Origin: JBLHGN01 sp047616325
Lineage (GTDB): Bacteria; Pseudomonadota; Gammaproteobacteria; Pseudomonadales; Cellvibrionaceae
Direction of reading: 5' to 3'
Assembly (NCBI GenBank): GCA_047616325.1
Contig: JBLHGN010000192.1
Span: forward strand, 1-7,187
Length of the DNA: 7,187 bases
Shown: piece by piece, positions 1 through 5,665 of the stretch
How the letters are laid out: each line of letters starts with the position of its first letter
Position numbering within the stretch: position 1 is the first letter of the stretch
Made by a program: the position numbers and the translations under genes
Notes under the pieces: generated by a model
The model's input: only the letters and a program-made list of their open reading frames with translations
Told to the model about the DNA's origin: nothing
The model's database searches: none

Positions 1-165
1 GGAAATACGCATACGGAACAAGGGCTAAAGGTGACTGCGAATATCATCGATAAAGTTTACGAAACAGGAAAAAAGGCGTGTAAGGAAATTTACGACACCG
101 GGACGATTGTTTTTGATCAGGTATTGGCGAAATTAAATTATAACGTGATACCGGCCACTTCGTAA
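1..165 (+). CDS. C-terminal fragment of an ISAzo13-like transposase (partial at left edge)
   Basis: An open frame enters from the left edge and ends at TAA (163-165), giving 54 residues. The fragment reads G-N-T-H-T-E-Q-G-L-K-V near its start, then Y-E-T-G-K-K, and ends F-D-Q-V-L-A-K-L-N-Y-N-V-I-P. This order (a T-x-T-x-x-G-L-x-V stretch, a Y-x-x-G-x-K/x-V stretch, then a final phenylalanine followed by a N-Y-x-I-x-P ending) resembles the C-terminus of ISAzo13-family DDE transposases (Rhodopirellula-type DDE domain), as I recall that family. The catalytic residues lie upstream and outside the window, so activity cannot be judged. The assignment rests on a short tail only. Its position directly against a truncated gene on the other strand supports a mobile-element origin. 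Confidence 0.6.
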   Translation, partial: GNTHTEQGLKVTANIIDKVYETGKKACKEIYDTGTIVFDQVLAKLNYNVIPATS

Positions 166-202
166 ATTCCGGACGTTATTTCATGCACGCTCCTAAGTAG
201 CA
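1..202 (+). mobile_element. Right end of an insertion sequence (ISAzo13-like), boundary near 199-206
   Basis: The transposase tail stops at 165, and about 35 non-coding bases follow before the truncated DUF523 frame begins at 203. The stretch from about 168 to 197 is the likely terminal inverted repeat; read inward from the edge it begins TTAGGAGCGTGCATGAAATA. The left end of the element is outside the window, so the inverted repeat and any target duplication cannot be confirmed. The exact boundary is inferred from where DUF523 similarity ends. Confidence 0.5.
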
Positions 203-541
203 TCACAGGTCTTTGTGCCAGTGTACTTGATTGTTTGCACAGCTTTTGAGCTTTTCGGTTACATCCAGACTTTCGATTTTACTGCCTACACAGCATATAT
301 TCCCCTCGGGTATTACCCCTTGTTGATCTGGTTGTACATCGGAAACTAAACGGATGGTTTCTCTAGGTATACCCAAGCCAATGTCTACTTCTGGGCAGAG
401 CTCTTTAAACTCAAAGTAGTCTCCCAGCGTTTTTACAATATAGGCATTTTGTTTGTGGCCGCTGTCAAAGCGCACTTTATGACCCAGCAGGCACGCACTG
501 ATGCCCACCGGTATCTTGTGAGGCGTGACAGAGGAGTTCAT
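203..541 (-). pseudogene. DUF523 family protein, 3' end lost to an insertion sequence
   Basis: The remaining 112 residues match the N-terminal part of DUF523. Visible motifs are V-G-I-S-A-C-L-L-G at 12-20 (Cys17), R-F-D-S-G-H-K around 24-30, and C-P-E-V-D-I-G-L-G-I-P-R-E-T-I-R-L at 49-65. DUF523 domains are usually about 150 residues, or over 300 when fused to DUF1722. The expected later F/I-K-S/K-x-S-P-S-C-G motif with its second conserved cysteine is absent. The frame reads D-V-T-E-K-L-K-S up to ...H-K-D-L and then meets TGA, just where the family continues into that motif. The ATG overlaps the chrR stop as ATGA, so this is the third gene of the sigma operon. The function of DUF523 is not established; it often lies near photolyase genes. 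A truncated product could still be translated. Confidence 0.75.
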
Positions 542-1266
542 GCACTAAGGCCTTTAGGCACATCGTAGCTACGACGTAACAAGGGGTTTAGCCAGCGGGT
601 AAATACGCCGGTAAATTGTATCGGAGCGTCGAGTACCGTTAAGCAAATGCATTCGCCGTCTTTGGTGGCGATAGGTTTGTGTTTGTGACGCGAATCGCGC
701 AACACAAAATCGCCCTTTTGAAAAATACCCGTCTCGTCTGAAAACGCGCCTTTCAGAATCATGGTGATCTCTTCGCCCATATGTGTATGAACGCCAGATT
801 TTCCACCGGGGTTAATGCTCAACAGCGCCACTTGGGCACCATTGCCATCGGTACACAAATTCACTTGCTTGATAGAAGGCGATACGCGCTTCCACGATAA
901 ATCGGCAAAACTATTGGGTATAAATTGCCTTAGACTTTTGGGTATAGCGTGGTCCAAAGCACCTTGTTGAGCCTGGGCCGCCAGTTTAGGCTGTACCTGT
1001 ACCTGTACCTGTACCTTTACCGGTACCTGTACCTTACTCGGCGCATCCAGTTGCTTTAACACACTGTCTTTAAGGCTCCTGCTCACTTTGGCTGGGGCGC
1101 TGGCGTCAAAAACAAAGGCTCCCAGTCTTTTAAGCCGGCGATTGTTGGCTTGGCATTGTTGGCACATTTCAATGTGGGTGGATACGCACAGGGCTTGACT
1201 TAGGGGCAAACTGCCCGCCGCGAATGCTGTTAGTAATTCTGAGTCTGGGTGATGATTGATGAACAT
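538..1266 (-). CDS. chrR: ChrR-type zinc anti-sigma factor with cupin domain
   Basis: This 242-residue protein is the likely antagonist of the adjacent ECF sigma factor. The N-terminal anti-sigma domain (about 1-75) has the zinc ligand set His6 (or His5), His31, Cys35 and Cys38, which matches the numbering known for R. sphaeroides ChrR. The C-terminal cupin domain (about 110-225) has H-T-H-M-G-E-E at 160-166 (His160, His162, Glu166) and His196, the expected second metal site. In R. sphaeroides, ChrR holds RpoE inactive in the cytoplasm and singlet oxygen releases it; the same role is inferred here. ChrR is usually slightly shorter. The extra length includes a Val-Gln-rich linker at residues 79-92 encoded by a DNA tandem repeat. 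The start is fixed by a strong GAGGAGG five bases upstream. It follows the sigma gene by 2 nt, which suggests translational coupling. Confidence 0.93.
   Translation of the reverse strand: MFINHHPDSELLTAFAAGSLPLSQALCVSTHIEMCQQCQANNRRLKRLGAFVFDASAPAKVSRSLKDSVLKQLDAPSKVQVPVKVQVQVQVQPKLAAQAQQGALDHAIPKSLRQFIPNSFADLSWKRVSPSIKQVNLCTDGNGAQVALLSINPGGKSGVHTHMGEEITMILKGAFSDETGIFQKGDFVLRDSRHKHKPIATKDGECICLTVLDAPIQFTGVFTRWLNPLLRRSYDVPKGLSA
991..1032 (-). repeat. Seven-copy 6-bp tandem repeat inside chrR
   Basis: On the + strand the unit is CTGTAC. Units 1-4 and 7 are exact; unit 5 is CTTTAC and unit 6 is CGGTAC. On the coding strand this reads GTACAG and encodes Val-Gln dipeptides with one Val-Pro and one Val-Lys (residues 79-92). 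It falls in the linker between the zinc anti-sigma domain and the cupin domain. A 6-bp unit means gain or loss of copies by slippage would keep the reading frame and change only linker length. Confidence 0.95.
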
Positions 1267-1268
1267 GA

Positions 1269-1871
1269 TTACCTCCTCACCAATACGTGTAATTTTTTTA
1301 AGGCTAGCCGAACACGTGATTTAACTGTGCCCAATGGTAGCCTCAATTCTTCGGAGCTCTCTTGGTGCGTTTTACCCTCTAAGTACACCTTTTTAATGAC
1401 TTCTTGCTGTTCTTTTGGCAGACCTTTAAATGCTTCTGCTATGGTTTGCTCTGCGCGCTTGTCTTGCACGGCGAGAAAGGGATCCGTCGATTCGTCCTCT
1501 TGCTCTGCCCATAAAAATTCTGGGTCTATGTCAGAGCAATAACGGCCGTTCCTTCGAAGTAGGTCGATACGTGTATTGCGCGCGAGGGTGTATACCCATG
1601 TAGTGAGTGAGGCCTTTTGAGGGTCGTAGGTGTGGGCTTTGTCCCACACTTTTATCAGTACGATTTGCGCCAGTTCGTCTGCTGCCAACGATGCCCCTGG
1701 CTCTCTCGCCAGGCTGAAGGACCGCAGTAACGGGGCAAAGTGATCAAAAATCACCTCGAAAGCCTTGCGGTCTCGCTGCTCCGCTACCGCATGAATCGAC
1801 TGCTGAAGTTGTTCTTTTTTGTCTTCTTTGGTCGTTGAGGTCGGTGATGCGGGGGGTAAGTTTTCTGACAT
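1269..1871 (-). CDS. ECF RNA polymerase sigma factor, RpoE/ChrR type (ECF11)
   Basis: This is a 200-residue sigma factor with the two-domain ECF layout. Region 2 spans about 33-107 and includes D-E-L-A-Q-I-V-L-I-K-V-W (65-76), a W-V-Y-T-L-A-R-N stretch (92-99) and D-L-L-R-R (103-107). Region 4 spans about 145-197, with L-P-K-E-Q-Q-E-V and the helix-turn-helix G-T-V-K-S-R-V-R-L-A (181-190). No region 3 is present. Pairing with a ChrR anti-sigma factor places it in the ECF11 group, whose R. sphaeroides member RpoE drives the singlet-oxygen response. The N-terminal 20 residues are polar and probably disordered. The ATG at 1871 has only a weak Shine-Dalgarno upstream, in contrast to the strong one for chrR, which would favour anti-sigma excess at rest. 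Expression probably comes from the promoter at 2045-2074 and is autogenous. Confidence 0.93.
   Translation of the reverse strand: MSENLPPASPTSTTKEDKKEQLQQSIHAVAEQRDRKAFEVIFDHFAPLLRSFSLAREPGASLAADELAQIVLIKVWDKAHTYDPQKASLTTWVYTLARNTRIDLLRRNGRYCSDIDPEFLWAEQEDESTDPFLAVQDKRAEQTIAEAFKGLPKEQQEVIKKVYLEGKTHQESSEELRLPLGTVKSRVRLALKKLHVLVRR
1272..1278 (-). promoter_or_regulatory. Strong ribosome binding site for chrR within the sigma gene
   Basis: The coding strand reads GAGGAGG, then five bases, then the chrR ATG. The GAGGAGG supplies the last two arginine codons and part of the preceding valine codon of the sigma factor, directly before its TAA. This near-perfect Shine-Dalgarno decides the chrR start and should keep anti-sigma production high and coupled to sigma translation. 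Confidence 0.85.
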
Positions 1872-1923
1872 CTTGCTTGTCTCGTCGGTTTGTCAAAGTG
1901 TCGGTTATGTATAGTACTTGGTA

Positions 1924-1981
1924 GCTTTCTAACTAATACCTTTCTAAACAATGCTTTCTAACTATTAATTTTTTAAACAAC
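1924..1981. repeat. Tandem duplication of a 29-bp unit (24/29 identical)
   Basis: Copy one is 1924-1952 and copy two is 1953-1981, directly adjacent. Both begin GCTTTCTAACTA and share TAAACAA near the end; five positions differ. The repeat is AT-rich and lies in the predicted 5' leader of the sigma mRNA, on the opposite strand. Confidence 0.85.
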
Positions 1982-1982
1982 A

Positions 1983-2010
1983 CTGTTATTAAAAGTCTGT
2001 TATTAAAAGT
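1983..2010. repeat. Perfect tandem duplication of a 14-bp unit
   Basis: CTGTTATTAAAAGT occurs at 1983-1996 and again at 1997-2010 with no mismatch and no gap. It sits between the 29-bp duplication and the sigma promoter, inside the predicted sigma leader. Confidence 0.95.
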
Positions 2011-2040
2011 TGCTCATAGGTTACCTAGCTTGTTCGTATT

Positions 2041-2081
2041 ACCGATTGTACGCGTGCTCAGAGACGATGGATCACCGATTG
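2041..2081. repeat. 8-bp direct repeat ACCGATTG bracketing the sigma promoter
   Basis: ACCGATTG is present at 2041-2048 and 2074-2081, 33 bp apart start to start, close to three helical turns. One copy overlaps the -10 of the minus-strand promoter and the other overlaps the edge of its -35. It could be a paired operator or a chance repeat. Confidence 0.4.
2045..2074 (-). promoter_or_regulatory. Predicted ECF-type promoter of the sigma-chrR operon
   Basis: On the - strand, TGATCC (2074-2069) is followed after 16 bases by CGTACAAT (2052-2045). The spacing and the CGTA element are identical to those of the divergent promoter at 2110-2139. A TGATC-type -35 is what I recall for RpoE/ChrR regulons. 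It would place transcription start near 2040 and make the sigma operon autoregulated. Confidence 0.65.
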
Positions 2082-2109
2082 AACGCAGCGGAGTTAATAA
2101 TGTAAGTAT

Positions 2110-2139
2110 TGATCCACACTATCGATATTAGCGTAAACA
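2110..2139 (+). promoter_or_regulatory. Predicted ECF-type promoter of the lipid-modification operon
   Basis: TGATCC (2110-2115), a 16-base spacer, then CGTAAACA (2132-2139) on the + strand. It has the same architecture as the sigma promoter facing the other way; the two -35 elements are 35 bp apart. Predicted start is about 2145, giving a leader of about 70 bases before the GTG at 2213. Confidence 0.7.
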
Positions 2140-2212
2140 GGGCAAAATAGTTTGTATAAACAGGCTCTAAAACCATTTCATACAACCAACATCAAGCCAG
2201 CAGGACCCTCAT

Positions 2213-2641
2213 GTGAACGAGAACCCTATAGTAGAAAAGTTTAAAGAGTTCTACCAAAACAAAAATGCCACTGATTTATCTAAGATAGATGAGCTTTATA
2301 GCGACGAAATTGTGTTTCGAGACCCCATCCATCAGATTAGAGGCTTGGCAGCCCTGCACGATTACATGGATGACATGTATGTTAACTTGAGTGAATGCCG
2401 CTTTGAGTACCTTGATCAGCTAGTGTCTGTAAATAGCGCTTATATAAAGTGGAATATGCACTACCGTCATCCCAAATTTGGCAACAGGCTGATTACGGTG
2501 AGGGGCGTCAGTCAGATTAACTTCGATACCTCAATCACCTTCCACGAGGATATTTACGATATGGGCGAGCTTATCTATGAGCACGTGCCACTTTTAGGCA
2601 GAGTCGTGCGCTGCCTAAAACATCGCTTGGCCAAAGGGTAG
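2213..2641 (+). CDS. NTF2-like / SnoaL-like family protein
   Basis: This 142-residue soluble protein has the NTF2-like fold signature. An N-terminal helix pair (V-E-K-F-K-E-F-Y-Q-N, L-S-K-I-D-E-L-Y) is followed by D-E-I-V-F-R-D-P-I-H-Q-I-R-G-L-A-A-L (31-48), then alternating hydrophobic strands with W-N-M-H-Y and R-G-V-S. Family members range from enzymes to ligand-binding or scaffold proteins, so no reaction can be assigned. It is the first gene of the operon and 5 nt upstream of the dehydrogenase. Genes of this type accompany the same dehydrogenase, flavoprotein, DUF1365 and methyltransferase set in other proteobacteria (from memory). The start is GTG: the ATG two bases earlier is followed at once by TGA. 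AGGA at 2202-2205 is suitably placed for the GTG. Confidence 0.85.
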   Translation: MNENPIVEKFKEFYQNKNATDLSKIDELYSDEIVFRDPIHQIRGLAALHDYMDDMYVNLSECRFEYLDQLVSVNSAYIKWNMHYRHPKFGNRLITVRGVSQINFDTSITFHEDIYDMGELIYEHVPLLGRVVRCLKHRLAKG

Positions 2642-2646
2642 ACTTT

Positions 2647-3468
2647 ATGAACGCTAATGATTCACGGGGCTCAATGGAACAGAAACGCTGGATATGGGTG
2701 ACAGGGGCGACCTCGGGTATTGGTAGGGCCCTGTCAAAACGATTGAGTGAAAACGGCCATATGGTCTTGATTAGTGGTCGCAATGAAGGTGTGCTGAAGG
2801 AGATGGAAGTGTCGCATGCCAATATGCGTGCAATACCCTTTGATGTCACTGAAAGCGAAGCCATTGAGCGGGTTCGGAGTAGTATTTCGGGTTACACGGA
2901 TAGGCTAAATGCGGTGTATGTGAATGCCGGCAACTGTGAATACCTCGACCTGGCTTGCCCCGATTGGTCGATGGCCAAACGCATCATGGACGTAAATTAC
3001 CTTGGCGCCGTGAATACGTTGGCAGTGGCGATGCCCTTATTGCACCGACAGGCGTTTGAGTTTGAGCAAAGTGATCGCAAAGCTTCCAGCGATAAGCCCC
3101 ATATTGTGGGCATTAGTTCGCTTGCTATGCTGGTGCCGTTTTCAAAAGCTGAAGTGTATGGCGCATCTAAAGCGGCTTTAAGTTATTTTTTAAAGTCTTT
3201 GCGAATGGATCTACGCGCTTCACATATCGATGTGACGGAGGTGCTTCCCGGTTTCGTCACTACACCGCTAACGTCTAAAAACACCTTCAATATGCCATTT
3301 GTCATGTCGGCCGAAGAAGCCGCTCTGCGCATTGTGCAAGGTGTGCGTTCGCGTCCGCGAACATTTGCATTCCCCAAACGACTTTTTTGGCTGTTGCGAT
3401 TGTGGTCGCACTTACCTGCCCTTTGGGAGCGATTGATGTCCCCCAAAAATATTACTCCCGTTAATTAG
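2647..3468 (+). CDS. Short-chain dehydrogenase/reductase (SDR)
   Basis: This is a 273-residue NAD(P)-dependent oxidoreductase of the classical SDR fold. It shows the nucleotide-binding motif T-G-A-T-S-G-I-G at 19-26, D66-V for the adenine pocket, N-A-G at 93-95, Asn117, the catalytic serine at 157 or 158, and the Y-G-A-S-K motif with Tyr171 and Lys175. P-G-F-V-T-T follows at 201-206. The basic residues near S-G-R-N (43-46) after the second strand suggest NADP(H) preference. The substrate is unknown; the operon context points to a lipid or a lipid-derived carbonyl. The C-terminal tail after about 235 is basic and aromatic (F-W-L-L-R-L-W) and may contact the membrane. An alternative start is the ATG at 2674 (residue 10), closer to the usual distance before the glycine motif. 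Confidence 0.92.
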   Translation: MNANDSRGSMEQKRWIWVTGATSGIGRALSKRLSENGHMVLISGRNEGVLKEMEVSHANMRAIPFDVTESEAIERVRSSISGYTDRLNAVYVNAGNCEYLDLACPDWSMAKRIMDVNYLGAVNTLAVAMPLLHRQAFEFEQSDRKASSDKPHIVGISSLAMLVPFSKAEVYGASKAALSYFLKSLRMDLRASHIDVTEVLPGFVTTPLTSKNTFNMPFVMSAEEAALRIVQGVRSRPRTFAFPKRLFWLLRLWSHLPALWERLMSPKNITPVN

Positions 3469-3480
3469 GAAGCTAAGTAA

Positions 3481-4737
3481 ATGAGAATCGCCATTATCGG
3501 TTCGGGCATATCTGGTTTAACATCGGCCTATCTACTTAAGCCTCATCACGACATTACCGTATTCGAAGCAGAAGATAGAATTGGCGGGCACACCGCTACT
3601 AAAGACGTCACGGTAAATGGTGAGAGTTATGCTATCGATACGGGTTTTATTGTTTACAACGATTGGACTTACCCCAATTTCATTAAGTTGCTGACCAAGC
3701 TCGGCGTCCCCACTCGGCCCACCACCATGGGTTTTAGCGTAAGCTGTGATGCAACCGGTTTGGAATATGCAGGTCATTCATTTAGCGCTCTATTTGCGCA
3801 ACGATCTAATTTACTGCGCCCCAGTCACTTGCGTATGCTGCTCGACATAGTGCGCTTCAATAAGGAAGCTATTGCCGATCTGGAAAGTGGTAAATTATTG
3901 CCAGATGACACACTGGGCGATTATTTGACGCAGCGCGGCTACAGTGAAAAGTTCATCAGTCATTATCTTGTTCCCATGGGCTCCGCCATATGGTCGGCAT
4001 CGTCACAAGATATGTTGGATTTTCCTCTTCTGTTTTTTGTGCGCTTCTTTAAAAATCACGGTTTATTGAGCGTTAAAAATAGGCCTCAGTGGCGAGTGAT
4101 TTCGGAGGGCTCGCGGGCCTACTTGGAACCGCTAACCGCCTCATTTAGAAACGATATTCGTGTGAGTAGCCGCATAAGCTCAGTGACCAGAACTAGCCAA
4201 GGGGTTGAGGTGTGCATCGAAGGAAAGCAGGCGGAAACCTTCGATCAGGTCGTGTTCGCCTGCCACTCCAGCCAAGCCCTGAGTATGATAAAAGACCCCA
4301 GCAATACGGAGCGGCAAGTGCTTGAGGCTATACCCTATAAAAACAACGACGTTGTGCTGCATACAGACGAGCGCTTGTTACCGAAAAAGAAGCTGACATG
4401 GTCTAGTTGGAACTACTTGTTAAAGAAGTCTCGTCAGCCACACGAGCCTGCAGTACTCACTTACAATATGAATATTTTACAGTGTATTAAATCACCGGTA
4501 ACCTTCTGTGTTACCTTAAACGGAACAGATCATATTGATCCAAGCAAAATTCTTGGTCGCTATCAATATGAACATCCGGTATTTTCTTTAGACTCGGTGG
4601 CGGCAAGCGCGCAGTGGTCGCGTGTAAACGGCGTGAATAGAAGCTGGTTCTGCGGTGCATACTGGGGCAATGGTTTTCATGAAGACGGGGTAGTAAGCGC
4701 CTTAAAGGTTACGCAGGGTTTGGGGGGGGATTGGTGA
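3481..4737 (+). CDS. FAD-dependent amine-oxidase-like flavoprotein (COG2907 type)
   Basis: This 418-residue flavoprotein starts with a Rossmann FAD motif: G-S-G-I-S-G at 7-12, the acidic end of the second strand at Glu29, and R-I-G-G-H-T at 33-38. The C-terminal G-A-Y-W-G-N-G-F-H-E-D-G-V block (about 393-405) is the second FAD-contacting motif of the NAD(P)-binding/amine oxidase superfamily. Relatives include protoporphyrinogen-oxidase-like and desaturase-like enzymes. The COG2907 group is regularly found beside DUF1365 and a cyclopropane synthase-like methyltransferase, so an oxidation or desaturation of a fatty acyl chain is a reasonable inference but unproven. The Shine-Dalgarno AGGAAG (3467-3472) begins inside the stop codon of the SDR gene, 8 bases before the ATG. 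A run of eight G lies just before the stop codon. Confidence 0.9.
   Translation: MRIAIIGSGISGLTSAYLLKPHHDITVFEAEDRIGGHTATKDVTVNGESYAIDTGFIVYNDWTYPNFIKLLTKLGVPTRPTTMGFSVSCDATGLEYAGHSFSALFAQRSNLLRPSHLRMLLDIVRFNKEAIADLESGKLLPDDTLGDYLTQRGYSEKFISHYLVPMGSAIWSASSQDMLDFPLLFFVRFFKNHGLLSVKNRPQWRVISEGSRAYLEPLTASFRNDIRVSSRISSVTRTSQGVEVCIEGKQAETFDQVVFACHSSQALSMIKDPSNTERQVLEAIPYKNNDVVLHTDERLLPKKKLTWSSWNYLLKKSRQPHEPAVLTYNMNILQCIKSPVTFCVTLNGTDHIDPSKILGRYQYEHPVFSLDSVAASAQWSRVNGVNRSWFCGAYWGNGFHEDGVVSALKVTQGLGGDW
4722..4729 (+). repeat. Homopolymer of eight G near the flavoprotein stop codon
   Basis: Eight consecutive G residues encode part of the final G-L-G-G-D-W. Loss of one G would change the tail to a few other residues. 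Gain of one would extend the protein by about 30 residues across the gap and into the start of the next gene. Confidence 0.9.
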
Positions 4738-4789
4738 TAGAAATTAAAAATAGACGGTTGAGTAGAAAGTGGCGCGGGAGGTTTGATCC

Positions 4790-5665
4790 GTGCAAAGCGC
4801 CATCTATAAAGGTTGGGTAAGGCATCGACGTTACGCGCCGGCGCAACACAACTTTAGCTACAAAGTGTTTATGATGTACTTGGACCTGGCTGAACTAGAG
4901 AGCGTTTTCGAAGACTCTTGGTTATGGGGCATAGAAAAACGTCGACTAGCATCGTTTAAGCGCAGTGATTATTTGGGCGACCCCCGTGTGCCGCTAGACA
5001 CCGCTGTGCGTGAACGTGTGCGTGAAGAGACTGGTGTTTATCCGCTGGGCTCTGTACAGGTATTGACCAATCTTAGATATTTTGGCTATTTGATTAACCC
5101 CATTAGCTGTTATTACGTGTTTAATTCGGATGAAGCCCTGGAATATATTGTTGCCGAAGTTACCAATACCCCTTGGGGAGCGCGCTGCAGTTATGTGCTG
5201 CGTTGTGATCCCGCGAAGAATAAGCAGCGTATCCAATTTGATAAGGTAATGCATGTGTCGCCCTTTAATCCTATGGATATTCAGTATGATTGGCGTTGCA
5301 ATTCTCCCAGCCCCCGGTCCACAAGAACGGACAAAAGAGAACGCGATGATGACTATGACGGAGAGCATAGCGCTAAAAAGCTACCGAACAAAAATATTAT
5401 GATTCATATGGAAAACTGGAAAGACAGCTCTATGTTTTTTGATGCGACCTTATTGTTAAGGCGCGAAGAGATAAGTCAGAAAAATTTACGCAGGGTGATA
5501 CTCGCATATCCCTTTATGACCTTGAAAGTTGCCATGGGCATCTATTGGCAGGCGCTAAAACTATGGCTTAAAAAAGTGCCTATATTTTCTCATCCTATTC
5601 CCTGTACAAACGCAGGTGTTGCGTTAGAAAATTCTAAAGATTCTCACAAGGGGGCTCGGTTTTAA
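4790..5665 (+). CDS. DUF1365 family protein
   Basis: This 291-residue protein has the conserved DUF1365 blocks in order: G-W-V-R-H-R-R-Y-A-P-A-Q-H-N-F-S-Y (8-24), G-D-P-R-V-P-L (63-69), L-R-Y-F-G-Y-L-I-N-P-I-S-C-Y-Y-V-F (95-111), V-A-E-V-T-N-T-P-W-G (121-130), H-V-S-P-F-N-P-M-D (155-163) and H-M-E-N (206-209). The biochemical role is not established; it is consistently a neighbour of cyclopropane synthase-like methyltransferases and the COG2907 flavoprotein, so a lipid-modification role is inferred. A charged stretch at about 172-200 (K-R-E-R-D-D-D-Y-D and similar) separates blocks that are nearly adjacent in the relatives I remember. The GTG start has GGGAGG 8 bases upstream. The 52-nt gap before it is the longest inside the operon and shows no promoter or terminator. 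Confidence 0.88.
   Translation: MQSAIYKGWVRHRRYAPAQHNFSYKVFMMYLDLAELESVFEDSWLWGIEKRRLASFKRSDYLGDPRVPLDTAVRERVREETGVYPLGSVQVLTNLRYFGYLINPISCYYVFNSDEALEYIVAEVTNTPWGARCSYVLRCDPAKNKQRIQFDKVMHVSPFNPMDIQYDWRCNSPSPRSTRTDKRERDDDYDGEHSAKKLPNKNIMIHMENWKDSSMFFDATLLLRREEISQKNLRRVILAYPFMTLKVAMGIYWQALKLWLKKVPIFSHPIPCTNAGVALENSKDSHKGARF

Larger units (their letters stand above)
1872..2212. other. Divergent intergenic region between sigma operon and lipid operon
   Basis: These 341 bases hold no gene that I can support. They contain two back-to-back promoter motifs at 2045-2074 and 2110-2139, an 8-bp direct repeat bracketing the sigma promoter, and two AT-rich tandem duplications in the long sigma leader. 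The promoter core lies at about 2041-2140. The predicted leader is about 170 nt toward sigma and about 70 nt toward the NTF2-like gene. Confidence 0.85.

Noticed and set aside
1924..2010. CRISPR-like array in the intergenic repeats
   Set aside because: The repeats are directly adjacent duplications without unique spacers, and the two units are unrelated to each other.
2017..2027. Small palindrome TAGGT-T-ACCTA in the sigma leader
   Set aside because: Five-base arms around one base are too short to be distinguished from chance, and no known operator is recognised.
4536..4541. TGATCC inside the flavoprotein gene
   Set aside because: The position 16 nt downstream reads CGCT, and the site lies in the middle of a gene with no gene start nearby.
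4784..4789. TGATCC just before the DUF1365 GTG, as a possible internal sigma promoter
   Set aside because: The bases 16 nt downstream are ATAA, not CGTA, and a start there would fall inside the coding region.
4994..5368. Minus-strand open frame of 124 codons within the DUF1365 gene
   Set aside because: It lies entirely opposite a well-supported conserved gene and has no recognisable domain or plausible ribosome binding site context. The same applies to the shorter antisense frames at 3183-3446, 3532-3777 and 6082-6357, and to the plus-strand frame at 1249-1542.
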